DNA of 64,000 nt from Benzoatithermus sp963720725 (lineage in GTDB: Bacteria; Pseudomonadota; Alphaproteobacteria; Geminicoccales; Geminicoccaceae), in NCBI GenBank assembly GCA_963720725.1, contig CAVRGN010000003.1, positions 1,612,001 to 1,676,000 of the forward strand, written 5' to 3'. Made by a program: the position numbers and the translations under genes. The notes below the pieces were generated by a model, which saw only the letters and a program-made list of their open reading frames with translations, did no database searches and was not told where the DNA came from. How positions within the stretch are numbered: the stretch's first letter is position 1; each line of letters begins with the position of its first letter. Positions 26,833 to 34,645 of this stretch are shown here, one piece after another.

Positions 26833-27633
26833 TCAGGTCGCGCGCTTGGTGCGCAGGACGGCGTATTCCGCGTCGCTGGCGGACAGTTCGCCGACCCAGG
26901 GATAGCGCCGGCGCTCGGCCTCGTCGTAGCCGAGATTGTGGGTGGTGGCGCTGCGCGGCACGGCGCGCGGACTGTCGTAGCCCGTGCCCAGGAGCCGGTC
27001 CCACCAATCGAGCGTGATGCCGAAATTGCCCTGCTCGCTGTGGAAGTGGTGGGCGAGGTGGTGCCGCTTGATCTCGCGCAGCCAGGCGTTGCGGGGCGTG
27101 AACGGCAGGTGCTGGACGCAGTGGCAGAACTCGTAGCCGGTGAAGATCAAAGCACCGGTGGCCAGGGCCGCCGCGGCCGCGGGCGCGCCGCCGATGGCCC
27201 AGCCGATCGGCAGGGTGAGCAGGAAGATCGGCGGCAGGGTGGTGTAGAGCGCGCCGAACAGGACCGAGAGGTCGTGCGGGTTCTGGTGGTGATCGAAGTG
27301 GATCCGCTTCCACACCTTGGCGGTGAGCGCGCTCTTGTAGAGCAGCCGGTTGTGCAGCACCCAGCGGTGCAGGGCGTACTCGACCAGGGGGTAGAGCAGG
27401 GCCACCGCCGCCGCGGCCAGGAGCGGGCCGCGCCAAGCGCCGGCGGTCGCCGCGGCATAGGCGATGCCGGCCACGGCCAGCGCGAGGTAGACCAGGATCG
27501 AATGGTGGGTGAAGAACGCCACCACCAGATCGCGCAAGGTCATCTTGTCGAGGAAGTATTTGCGCCCGTGCCACGGGCCCGTCTTCGCCAGCATACCGCA
27601 GGTTTCCAGCAAAAAGAGCAAGGTACTCCGCAT
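26833..27633 (-). CDS. Fatty acid hydroxylase / sterol desaturase family membrane protein
   Basis: 266 residues with about four membrane helices and the histidine clusters of the di-iron integral membrane hydroxylases: HRWVLHNRLL, RIHFDHHQNPHD and KRHHLAHHFHSEQGNFGI. These bind two irons and hydroxylate or desaturate lipids such as fatty acids, carotenoids or sterol-like compounds. The final third (DWWDRLLGTGYDSP) is also typical. Start at ATG 27633; ATG 27594 is a shorter alternative. Confidence 0.88.
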   Translation of the reverse strand: MRSTLLFLLETCGMLAKTGPWHGRKYFLDKMTLRDLVVAFFTHHSILVYLALAVAGIAYAAATAGAWRGPLLAAAAVALLYPLVEYALHRWVLHNRLLYKSALTAKVWKRIHFDHHQNPHDLSVLFGALYTTLPPIFLLTLPIGWAIGGAPAAAAALATGALIFTGYEFCHCVQHLPFTPRNAWLREIKRHHLAHHFHSEQGNFGITLDWWDRLLGTGYDSPRAVPRSATTHNLGYDEAERRRYPWVGELSASDAEYAVLRTKRAT

Positions 27634-27702
27634 GTAGTCCGCGCCGGGGCCCGGGCCAAGCCGTCGCGGCAGCGCGGACCCGGCCCGATCCGCGGCCCAG
27701 GG

Positions 27703-28224
27703 TCACGTCCCGGCGTAGGTCGCGGCGGATACGCGCCGATCGTGGCCCCGCCGCAACGCCCAGGGTGGCACGAAGCTGCCCGCCCACAGGCCGCGCCCGG
27801 CGGCGCGCGCCCGCTCCTCCTGGGCGAGGTAGGTGCGCCCGTAGCGACGGTAGGCGAGCGCCCAGCCCTGCTCGACCAGCCAGCCGCCGAGATCGACCCC
27901 GCCCACCGTGCAGGTCGCCACCGCCCGCCGGTAGCGGTCCCGCTCCCGCCAGCGGCAGGTGACCGTGCGCGCTCCCACCAGATCGGCGAGCGCGAACGCG
28001 GCGCGGCGGCCGCAGGGCCAGGTGCCGCCGTCGCGCTCGCAGCTCTGGCGCGCCTCGGGCGCGTCGATCGCGGCCAGCCGGATGCGCTCGCCCTGCAGCT
28101 CGATCGTGTCGCCGTCGACCACCGAAGCGCGCCCGGTCACGAGCTGCTCCGCCGCCACGGCCGGTGTCGCGACCGCCGCGAGCAACCATGCCGCGGCCAG
28201 CCAACCAGAGGCTTTGTTGTTCAT
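27703..28224 (-). CDS. Secreted thermonuclease-family (SNase) protein
   Basis: 173 residues with a signal peptide (AAAWLLAAVATPAVA). The staphylococcal-nuclease OB fold is visible: ASVVDGDTIEL (calcium Asp), IRLAAIDAPEARQ (Arg, Asp, Glu of the active site), DRYRRAVATCTVGGVDL and RAAGRGLWAGSF. Four cysteines suggest disulfides. It probably cleaves nucleic acid in the periplasm or outside the cell. Confidence 0.9.
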   Translation of the reverse strand: MNNKASGWLAAAWLLAAVATPAVAAEQLVTGRASVVDGDTIELQGERIRLAAIDAPEARQSCERDGGTWPCGRRAAFALADLVGARTVTCRWRERDRYRRAVATCTVGGVDLGGWLVEQGWALAYRRYGRTYLAQEERARAAGRGLWAGSFVPPWALRRGHDRRVSAATYAGT

Positions 28225-28331
28225 GGCGGCAGTCTAGCCGGACATTCGCCGCCGCCAAAGACGAGCGGCGTACCGGAGGAGCCGGCTCGACCAACACCGC
28301 CAATCGAGCGAAGAATAGATCGAAACGAATT

Positions 28332-29429
28332 CTATTGGGAGTTGATGATCTCCTCGTAGCGCCGCCGCGGCGACGGCGGCTGCGGGCCGGCATAGCCGAG
28401 GCGGAACAGCATCTGGACGCGCGCCGGCGCGGCGACGCCGAGCTGCCGCTCCAGCTCCGCCCGTGCCGGCGCCAGCTCCGCGACGTCGCCCAGCGCCTCG
28501 CTCACCGGATGGATGGCCACGCCGGCGGCGGCGGCCGCGAGGTCCAGGCGCTGATAGGCCCGGCCCGCCGCCAGCCGGGCGGCAGCACCGTCCTCGGCCG
28601 TGGCCAACCAGCCGAAGCTCGCCGTGCCCGCGAAGAGATTGTCCCAGAACAGGCGGACGACCCACGCCGCCGCACCGTCCGGGTCCGCCAGCCGCCCTGG
28701 CGTGACCAACCCCGTGCGCCGCGCCCAGCCCGCCCAGGCGCCGCCGACGGCGATGCCGTCACGATGCGCCGCGATCTCGTCCGGGCCGAGCCGCAGCCAG
28801 CGCGCCCATTCGGCCGCGACCGCCGGCAGGGCGCGCGCCGCGGCGTGGGCGCCGGCCGCGAGCTCGCGCACCCCCGCGACCCGCTCCGGGGCGGTCACGA
28901 ATCCCGCCGTCACCGTCGCTCCCGCGGCCGCGGCCAATGCCCGGGCGTGCGCCGGCGTCACCGGCTTCTCGAGATCGAAGGCGCGTCGGCTGGTGCGCCG
29001 CCGCGTCACCGCGGCGAGCAGCGGGTCGGCGGCCAGGCCGGCGTCGCGGCGCAGCCGCAGCGTCAGGGCCTCGTCGCCGGCCGGCTCCAGCCGCAGACCG
29101 TATCCGGCCGCGGCCAAGGTGGCGAGCTCGACGAAGCAGCCCAGGGCGAGCCGTTCCTGGCGACCGTCGGGGTCCCGGCCGCCGAGGCGCCGCGCCGGGT
29201 CGGAACGCAGCACGAGCCCGTCGGCCCCCACCGGCGCCACCCGCCAGGGCTGGGCGTTGGCGGGGCTCGGCGCCAGCATGGCGCAGGCCACGATCGCACG
29301 CCGCGCATCGCCCGGGCGCTCGGGCGGCGGCCGCCAGGCGGCGAAGGCCGCCGCGTCGGGCTGGTCGCATCCGCTCAACAGCGCGCCGGCCATGGCGGAG
29401 CCGGTGGCAAGGAGTCGCCGCCGGCGCAA
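28332..29429 (-). CDS. Acg-like nitroreductase-fold lipoprotein
   Basis: 365 residues with MRRRRLLATGSAMAGALLSGC, an Arg-rich export signal plus lipobox Cys. The body is like the Acg/TM nitroreductase family: LAPSPANAQPWRVAPVGADG, GCFVELATLAAAGYGLRLEP, TRRRTSRRAFD and RLGYAGPQPPSPRR at the end. Acg of Mycobacterium belongs to the dormancy regulon and binds FMN, probably storing it rather than reducing nitro groups. Placement beside hibernation genes fits a stress role (inference). It begins 9 bases after the stop of the secreted protein gene at 29439. Confidence 0.85.
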   Translation of the reverse strand: MRRRRLLATGSAMAGALLSGCDQPDAAAFAAWRPPPERPGDARRAIVACAMLAPSPANAQPWRVAPVGADGLVLRSDPARRLGGRDPDGRQERLALGCFVELATLAAAGYGLRLEPAGDEALTLRLRRDAGLAADPLLAAVTRRRTSRRAFDLEKPVTPAHARALAAAAGATVTAGFVTAPERVAGVRELAAGAHAAARALPAVAAEWARWLRLGPDEIAAHRDGIAVGGAWAGWARRTGLVTPGRLADPDGAAAWVVRLFWDNLFAGTASFGWLATAEDGAAARLAAGRAYQRLDLAAAAAGVAIHPVSEALGDVAELAPARAELERQLGVAAPARVQMLFRLGYAGPQPPSPRRRYEEIINSQ

Positions 29430-29438
29430 GGCCGCGGC

Positions 29439-29864
29439 TCAGGGTGCCGGGCAGCGCACCATGTCGACGCCGCGCAGATCGCCGGCGATCGACTGGACCA
29501 TGCGGAAGGAGTCGTCGGTGACGTCGAACGCCAGCCCCTTGACCTGCAGCGCGTGGTAGTCGCCCGGCAGCGCGTCCTGCAGCGACTGCGGCAGGGAGGC
29601 TTCGGTGGTCAGGATCTGCATCTCGATCTTGTCGTCCTCGACCAGCCAGAAGCCCACCGCCAGGGCACGGCCGCCATATTCGGTGGCGAAGGTGCCGTCG
29701 TCGCGGAACACGGTCTGCTCGTGCTCGGCACGGCTGCAATGGTCGGCTGCACCGGACGTCCAGCGCCCGGTCAGATATTCGGGCGACAAGGTCGCCGCCG
29801 ACGTGGCGGGCACCGACGCCAACCAGCCGAGCAGGCCCGCGCCGACGATCCAGTGCCGCGCCAT
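29439..29864 (-). CDS. Small exported protein of unknown function
   Basis: 141 residues with a signal peptide (GAGLLGWLASVPATSA). The mature part has a pair of cysteines (DHCSRAE and MVRCPAP) and a pattern of alternating hydrophobics (VFRDDGTFATEYGGRALAVG, FWLVEDDKIEMQIL) that suggests a small beta-barrel or lipocalin-like fold. It is directly upstream of the nitroreductase gene and probably in one operon. Family not recognised. Confidence 0.75.
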   Translation of the reverse strand: MARHWIVGAGLLGWLASVPATSAATLSPEYLTGRWTSGAADHCSRAEHEQTVFRDDGTFATEYGGRALAVGFWLVEDDKIEMQILTTEASLPQSLQDALPGDYHALQVKGLAFDVTDDSFRMVQSIAGDLRGVDMVRCPAP

Positions 29865-29954
29865 ACGCCGCTACCTCTGCCTTTTGTCCACTGGCATGGT
29901 GCTTTGCCCGATGCTAGGTTCCAGCGCAAGTAGAGGGATTGGGGAGACCGCCGC

Positions 29955-30302
29955 ATGATCCCGGGTCGCCACACGACGTGGCTCGCAGTCTTTGCCGTCG
30001 CGGCGGTCGCCGCCGCCGGAACGGCGCATGCGCACCACAATGATTGGGCCGCCCCGCTGGTGGGTGGTGCCCTGGGCGGCTACGCGCTCGGCACCCTCGT
30101 CGCCGACCAGAAGCCGCGGACCGAGAAGGTCTACGAGAGCGCTCCGGCGCCGGTCTACTATTCGACGCCCGCCTACGTGCCCATGACCAGTACCGCCTCG
30201 ATCGAGGCCCAGCTGAACCAGCTCGATAAGCTCGCCGCCGGCGGCTACATCACGCCCGCGGAGTACCAGTCGCGGCGGAAGGCGATCCTGAACGAGCTGT
30301 AG
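29955..30302 (+). CDS. SHOCT-domain exported protein
   Basis: 115 residues: signal peptide (AVFAVAAVAAAGTAHA), a glycine-rich segment (GGALGGYALGTLVA) and a C-terminal SHOCT motif (IEAQLNQLDKLAAGGYITPA, then EYQSRRKAIL). SHOCT segments are short oligomerisation or tethering motifs. The protein is likely periplasmic or membrane-attached. It is divergent from the exported-protein gene at 29864. Confidence 0.8.
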   Translation: MIPGRHTTWLAVFAVAAVAAAGTAHAHHNDWAAPLVGGALGGYALGTLVADQKPRTEKVYESAPAPVYYSTPAYVPMTSTASIEAQLNQLDKLAAGGYITPAEYQSRRKAILNEL

Positions 30303-30618
30303 CCGCCGCTCGATCGTTTCGACTTGATCCACATCAATGACCTCGGGCGCGAGGCGCGCCAGCTATCCCCGATCATCGGCTCATGCCAGGAACTGGCGGG
30401 GAATTTTGATGGATCATGCAGCGCAAGCAGAGCGAATGGGTGCCCTGGGGTTTCGCGGTCCAGCTGGAGCGTGGAGTTGGCAAGACCGGGCAGAGTAGAA
30501 CGCGAGCAGCCAGCGTCGCGCCGAAGCCACAGCTGAGCCTTGGCCCGCGCCAGGTCGGCAACCAATCGGCGCGCCAGCGCTTCAGCAAAGACCTCCACTG
30601 CCGAAGGAGCCTGAGATC
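30303..30618. other. Intergenic region carrying an FNR-type box
   Basis: 316 bases between the SHOCT gene and the entericidin-like gene. It holds the FNR-type site at 30324-30337 and, near its right end, the GAAGGAG ribosome site of the next gene. No supported protein gene on either strand. A long 5' leader or a small RNA is possible in the 280 bases between the box and the next start. Confidence 0.45.
30324..30337. promoter_or_regulatory. Perfect FNR/FixK-type box
   Basis: TTGATCCACATCAA matches the TTGAT-N4-ATCAA consensus at every position. It lies 22 bases after the SHOCT gene's stop and 282 bases before the entericidin-like gene. Which start it serves is unclear, since that distance is long for direct activation. 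Confidence 0.65.
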
Positions 30619-30786
30619 ATGTCGACCGCACGTCCGCGCCTGCTGGCGCTCCTGACCGCCCTCTTCGTCGCCGCGACCCTCTCCGCCTGCGGCGACACTT
30701 GGCGCGGCGCCAAGGAGGACACCAGCGACAATATGAAATCGACCGGCCAGGCGATCGAGAACGCCGGCGAGAAGGTCGAGCAGTAA
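30619..30786 (+). CDS. Entericidin-like small lipoprotein
   Basis: 55 residues: MSTARPRLLALLTALFVAA then TLSACGDTWRG, so a lipoprotein signal with the lipobox Cys, and a short amphipathic mature part (DNMKSTGQAIENAGEKVEQ) typical of the entericidin EcnA/EcnB family. It ends TAA at 30784-30786. GAAGGAG is present upstream. Entericidins are stress-induced membrane lipoproteins. Confidence 0.82.
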   Translation: MSTARPRLLALLTALFVAATLSACGDTWRGAKEDTSDNMKSTGQAIENAGEKVEQ

Positions 30787-30806
30787 ACCGCTCGGTGGCG
30801 GGGTGG

Positions 30807-30834
30807 CTGGACCGGGCTTTTATGCCCGGTCCAG
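30807..30834. terminator. Bidirectional hairpin terminator between convergent genes
   Basis: CTGGACCGGGC and GCCCGGTCCAG form a perfect 11-bp stem with loop TTTTAT. It lies between the convergent entericidin-like gene and the HPF gene. The HPF stop codon (TAA on the minus strand, 30820-30822) is inside the loop. Confidence 0.7.
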
Positions 30835-31398
30835 GTCGTGCTCCGGGCCCTGCCAGACCCTGACGGCGGTGGGGCCCGTCTCGCCGTCGCCGGCGACGAA
30901 ATGGACGACCTCGCCCTGCGCCAGCCGGTCGAAGCTGTCGTCCATCACGGCGTTGCGGTGGAAATGGAGCAGGCTGCCCTCATTGGTGAGGATATAGCCC
31001 CAGTCCTCCGCGGCATGCATCTCGGCTACTTGGCCCTGGAATCGCGGCGACTGCGGCTGCAGGTCCTCGCGCCGTTGGCGCTTGACCCGCTTGAGCTGCC
31101 GCTCGGCGGCGGCGAACGCATCCTTGATCGAGGTGTAGACGTCCGGGTTGGCGTAACGCTCCTTCGCCTTCTGCGGCTGGCGGCTGACCGCCAGCTCGGC
31201 GCCCGGCACGAGCATGTCGATGTGGACCTCGTACAGGTTGCCGGTGCGGTGCTGCCGGTGCAGCGCCTCGACCGAGACCCGGCAGGCGGTGAGCCGGTCG
31301 TAGCGCTTCTCGAGCTTCGCGAACCGTTCGCGGATCGCGGCCTCGACCGCGTCCGACGGCTCGAGATTGTGGAAGGTGATCTCCAGGGCTTCGTCCAT
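30820..31398 (-). CDS. HPF/RaiA ribosome-hibernation factor with cold-shock-like C-terminus
   Basis: 192 residues. Residues 1-115 are the HPF/RaiA fold (LEITFHNLEPSDAVEAAIRE, KLEKRYDRLTACRVSVEA, YEVHIDMLVPGAELAVSRQP, DVYTSIKDAFAAAERQLKRV). The rest resembles a cold-shock/S1-type domain (WGYILTNEGSLLHFHRNAVM, FDRLAQGEVVHFV, GPTAVRV). It would bind the 30S decoding site and silence idle ribosomes; the nucleic-acid-binding tail replaces the dimerising tail of long HPF. Start at ATG 31398; the longer ATG at 31443 runs into the upstream gene. Gap to the baeRF gene is 14 bases. Confidence 0.88.
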   Translation of the reverse strand: MDEALEITFHNLEPSDAVEAAIRERFAKLEKRYDRLTACRVSVEALHRQHRTGNLYEVHIDMLVPGAELAVSRQPQKAKERYANPDVYTSIKDAFAAAERQLKRVKRQRREDLQPQSPRFQGQVAEMHAAEDWGYILTNEGSLLHFHRNAVMDDSFDRLAQGEVVHFVAGDGETGPTAVRVWQGPEHDLDRA

Positions 31399-31412
31399 CG
31401 CCTCGCTCCGGC

Positions 31413-32570
31413 TCAGTAGCGCAGGACGGCGGCCAGGGGCCAATCGCCGTCGAGTTCGCGGGCATCCACGCGATGCACGCGGCCGCCCTGCTGCAAGGTT
31501 TGCAGGGCCGCGTAGCCCACCAGGTCGTAGTTGGCGGGCGTCGAATCCGGCTCCACCACGACCCGGTCCGCGTCGGCGTCGTGCGCGCCCCAGACCGCCA
31601 CTCCGGTCCGCACCAGCAGGGTGGCGACCCGCCCGAAGCGGGCCGCTCCGACGACGGTGGCGAGGTCGGTGGCGGCTCGTCCGTCGCCGGATTGCCGGTG
31701 GCTCCGGAAGCCAGCCACTGCCGCATCATGCTCCCGTTGCAGGATCGGGCGCGCGATCTCGAGCGCCTGCATGTGCAGGTCGTCCGCATTCAGGCTGTCG
31801 GGATCGCTCTGCAGCCCGGTCTCCTCCAGCGCGAGCTTGCCCGCGACCGCCCGGAAGTGACCCTGGATCTCGGGCTGCGCCACCAGGATGATGGGGGTGG
31901 CGTCCCCGGACAGCGCACCCTCCAGCGCGCTCGCCACGTCGTGGAGATGTTGGATCAGCAGGGATTTGCGGAGCTCCGCCGGGCCTTCCCCGAAGGTGTG
32001 CGACTTGACCATGCCGACCGGTGCGGGTTGCCTGGGGCGTGCGGGCGGTGCCGCATGCTGGGTGTTCTCGTAGTCGGTGCGGGCGGCGTTCGCTGCCACC
32101 GACTGGGGCAGCTCCACAGCGGCCTCCGCCAAGCCGAACGGGGTCGCGCGATGGAGATGCGCGGCGTCGGCGGTCAGGGTGAGGACGAGAAAGCGCTCGT
32201 CCTGGGCCAGGAGCGGCAGCAACGGGGCCAGATGCGGCTGCGGTGCCACGACCGCGAGGTCCGGCAGTTCGATCGGCACCCGGTGGACCTGCTGCAGGTC
32301 CTCGGCCAGGAAGATCGCCAGCGCCGCGCGCTCCATGCGCCAGAACCCGTCATCCTCCTGGAGCGCCTGGGCGGTGGCGAGCAGTGCGTCGACCTCGCTC
32401 CGCCGTCGTCCCGCCCCCAGCAGCTGCTCGCCCACGGCGGCCAGGGCATTCTTCAGGCGGATCGCACCCTGGCGGCTGTCCTGTTCCGGCGGTCGCGCCG
32501 GCAGGAAGATGGAAACCGTCGGCCACCGCGTGGCGCCGGCAAGCTGCGTGAGCTGGTCCCGGCCGAGCAT
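31413..32570 (-). CDS. baeRF family protein (bacterial archaeo-eukaryotic release factor-like)
   Basis: 385 residues: LGRDQLTQLAGATRWPTVSI and FLPARPPEQDSRQGAIRLKN at the start, AIFLAEDLQQVHRVP, then a VLRF/eRF1-like middle domain (RFLVLTLTADAAHLHRATPF) and a C-terminal L7Ae-like part (ATLLVRTGVAVWGAH). These match the bacterial eRF1-like baeRF family 3 as I recall it. Members are predicted to act at the ribosome on stalled or hibernating complexes. The HPF gene follows directly on the same strand, supporting a translation-stress role. ATG 32570 gives MLGRDQL. Confidence 0.75.
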   Translation of the reverse strand: MLGRDQLTQLAGATRWPTVSIFLPARPPEQDSRQGAIRLKNALAAVGEQLLGAGRRRSEVDALLATAQALQEDDGFWRMERAALAIFLAEDLQQVHRVPIELPDLAVVAPQPHLAPLLPLLAQDERFLVLTLTADAAHLHRATPFGLAEAAVELPQSVAANAARTDYENTQHAAPPARPRQPAPVGMVKSHTFGEGPAELRKSLLIQHLHDVASALEGALSGDATPIILVAQPEIQGHFRAVAGKLALEETGLQSDPDSLNADDLHMQALEIARPILQREHDAAVAGFRSHRQSGDGRAATDLATVVGAARFGRVATLLVRTGVAVWGAHDADADRVVVEPDSTPANYDLVGYAALQTLQQGGRVHRVDARELDGDWPLAAVLRY

Positions 32571-32732
32571 GCCGCCTCCCCGATAAGCAACCCCTCCGGT
32601 CGGCAACGCCTCCTTGCCGGCACGGTTCCGAGGATGCCCGGAGCGCTTGCCACCACGGCCGAGCGGTTGACTCGCCCCCGTCGGCTGGTGCTGATGATCC
32701 CAGGTCTTGGCGCCTGACCCTGGAGGAGCGGG

Positions 32733-32978
32733 ATGGGAACGATCATCTTCTGGCTGATCTTCGGCGCCATCGCCGGCTGGCTCGCGGGCAAGATCATGCG
32801 CGGCGGCGGCTTCGGCGTGCTCGGCAACATCGTGGTCGGCGTGGTCGGGGCCATGATCGGCGGCACCCTGTTCCGCATGATCGGCCTGGCGCCGGTCAGC
32901 ACCATCGGCTCGCTCATCAGCGCGGTCGTCGGCGCCTGCGTCCTGCTCTACATCGTGAGCCTCGCCAAGAAGGCCTGA
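32733..32978 (+). CDS. GlsB/YeaQ/YmgE family stress-response membrane protein
   Basis: 81 residues, three membrane helices with glycine zippers: IIFWLIFGAIAGWLAGKIM, GFGVLGNIVVGVVGAMIGG and SAVVGACVLLYIVSLAKKA. This is the transglycosylase-associated (GlsB) family, small inner-membrane proteins induced by stress. A GGAGGAGCGGG-like site (tggaggagcggg) precedes the ATG. It converges with the RNA-nuclease gene four bases later. Confidence 0.92.
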   Translation: MGTIIFWLIFGAIAGWLAGKIMRGGGFGVLGNIVVGVVGAMIGGTLFRMIGLAPVSTIGSLISAVVGACVLLYIVSLAKKA

Positions 32979-32981
32979 GCT

Positions 32982-34565
32982 TCACCCGGTCAGGGTCCGG
33001 CGCAGCCGCTCGAGCAGGGCGAGGCGCGCCGTGTCGTCGGGTTGCGCCTCTAGCCGGCGGTGCAGGTCGAGGATCAGCCGGCTCTGCGCATTGTGCCAGT
33101 CGGCGGGCAGGGCCGCGGCCTCGGCCGGCAGGCGCGAGGTCGAGGGCAGGGGCTCCGGCGCGCGGTCGGCATGGAGTGCCACGACCGCGTCCAGGGCCGG
33201 CATGTGGACGAGCTCGGGATCGACGCCGATGGCGGCGAGCTGGCCGCGGAACGCGATCATCGCCGCCGGCTCGCCATGGGTCAAAAACAGGCCGCGCCGT
33301 ACCGGAAGCCGGCGCTGCACCCAGCGCACCAGCTCCTGCTGGTCGGCGTGGGCCGAGAAGGAATCGATGGTGCGGATCCGCGCCTTGACCGCGATCTCCT
33401 CGCCCTCGATCCGCACCATGGGCTCGCCCGACTGGATCAGCTGGCCCAGGGTGCCCGGCGCCTGGTAGCCCACGAACAGCACGGTGGAGGCGGCGCGCCA
33501 GAGATGGTGCTTGAGATGGTGGCGGATGCGCCCGGCCTCGCACATGCCGCTGGCGGAAAGGATGATCGCTCCGGACCGGATGCTGTTGATGGCCTTGCTG
33601 TCCTCGGCCGTCTCGCAGAAGGACAGGCGCGGATCGGTGAACAGGGCGCCCAGGTCGGCGGTCTCGGCCAGCGTGTCGCGATGGCGCGCGAACACCTCGG
33701 TCGCACGGACCGCCAGCGGTGAGTCCAAGAACACCTTGGTGCCCGGCACCTCGCCCTTGCGCATCAGGTCGAGGATGGTCGCGAGCAGCTCCTGGCTGCG
33801 CTCGACCGCGAAGGCGGGGATCAGCAGGTTGCCGCCGGCGTCCAGGGCGGCGCGGATCTCCTCGGCCAGCCGGGCGCGGCGTTGCTCGACCGTCACGTCC
33901 TCGCGGTCGCGGTCGCCATAGGTGCTCTCGACCAGCAGGATGTCGACGTCCGCAGGCGCGGCGGGCTCCTCGTGGAAGGTGGTCTCGTCCGGGCCGATGT
34001 CGCCGGAGAACAGGAGGCGGAGTGTGCGACCCGCCTCCTCCACCTCCACCTCCAGCGAGGCCGAGCCCAGGATGTGGGCGGCGTTCCACCAGCGCGCCCG
34101 CACGCCGGGACCCGGCTCCAGCCAGGTGTCGTAGTCGACCGGGCGCGTCTGCTCGAGGCAATGCTCGGCGTCGCGGCGGGTGTAGATCGGCTCGACCAGC
34201 GGCCGCCCGCGTTGCCGGTTGCGCCGGTTCAGCCGCTCGACCTCGAACTCCTGGATGTGGCCGCTGTCGGGCAGCATGAAGCGCAGCAGGTCGATGGTGG
34301 GTGCGGTGGCGTGGATCGGCCCGTGGAAGCCCGCGCGCCGCAGCTTGGGCAGCAGCCCGGCATGGTCGGTGTGGGCGTGGGTGAGCAGGACGTAGTCGAT
34401 GCTCTGGGCCGCGAACGGAAACGGTCCGTAGTTCAGCTCGCGGATGGTCTTCGTACCCTGGAACAGCCCGCAATCGACCAGGAACCGGCCGCGCCCGTGC
34501 TCGATCAGGTAGCAGCTCCCGGTCACCGTCGAGGCGGCGCCGTGGAAGCTCAGGCGGACCGGCAT
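32982..34565 (-). CDS. Metallo-beta-lactamase/beta-CASP RNA nuclease-like protein
   Basis: 527 residues. Metal motif LTHAHTDHAGLLPKL near residue 60, further ligands in WWNAAHILGSASLEV and LLFSGDIGPDE, beta-CASP motifs VESTYGDRDRED, LLIPAFAVERSQE, FLDSPLAVRATEVF and SASGMCEAGRIRHHL, and the RMMBL end FSAHADQQELVRWV. This is the bacterial CPSF73-like/KH-less RNase family that cuts or trims RNA. GGGAAAG precedes ATG 34565. It is divergent from the DEAD-box helicase gene, with 80 bases between starts, so the two may be co-regulated. Confidence 0.92.
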   Translation of the reverse strand: MPVRLSFHGAASTVTGSCYLIEHGRGRFLVDCGLFQGTKTIRELNYGPFPFAAQSIDYVLLTHAHTDHAGLLPKLRRAGFHGPIHATAPTIDLLRFMLPDSGHIQEFEVERLNRRNRQRGRPLVEPIYTRRDAEHCLEQTRPVDYDTWLEPGPGVRARWWNAAHILGSASLEVEVEEAGRTLRLLFSGDIGPDETTFHEEPAAPADVDILLVESTYGDRDREDVTVEQRRARLAEEIRAALDAGGNLLIPAFAVERSQELLATILDLMRKGEVPGTKVFLDSPLAVRATEVFARHRDTLAETADLGALFTDPRLSFCETAEDSKAINSIRSGAIILSASGMCEAGRIRHHLKHHLWRAASTVLFVGYQAPGTLGQLIQSGEPMVRIEGEEIAVKARIRTIDSFSAHADQQELVRWVQRRLPVRRGLFLTHGEPAAMIAFRGQLAAIGVDPELVHMPALDAVVALHADRAPEPLPSTSRLPAEAAALPADWHNAQSRLILDLHRRLEAQPDDTARLALLERLRRTLTG

Positions 34566-34645
34566 CGCTTTCCCTTCCCGGTGAGGCTCGCTTCTTGCCA
34601 GGAAATATGGGATGCGCTGCCTCCGCAACCGTTCCGGCCGATCCC

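Noticed and set aside
26062..28359. 765-codon + strand frame running through the hydroxylase and nuclease genes
   Set aside because: Beyond about 26345 it is antisense to two genes with intact active-site motifs on the minus strand.
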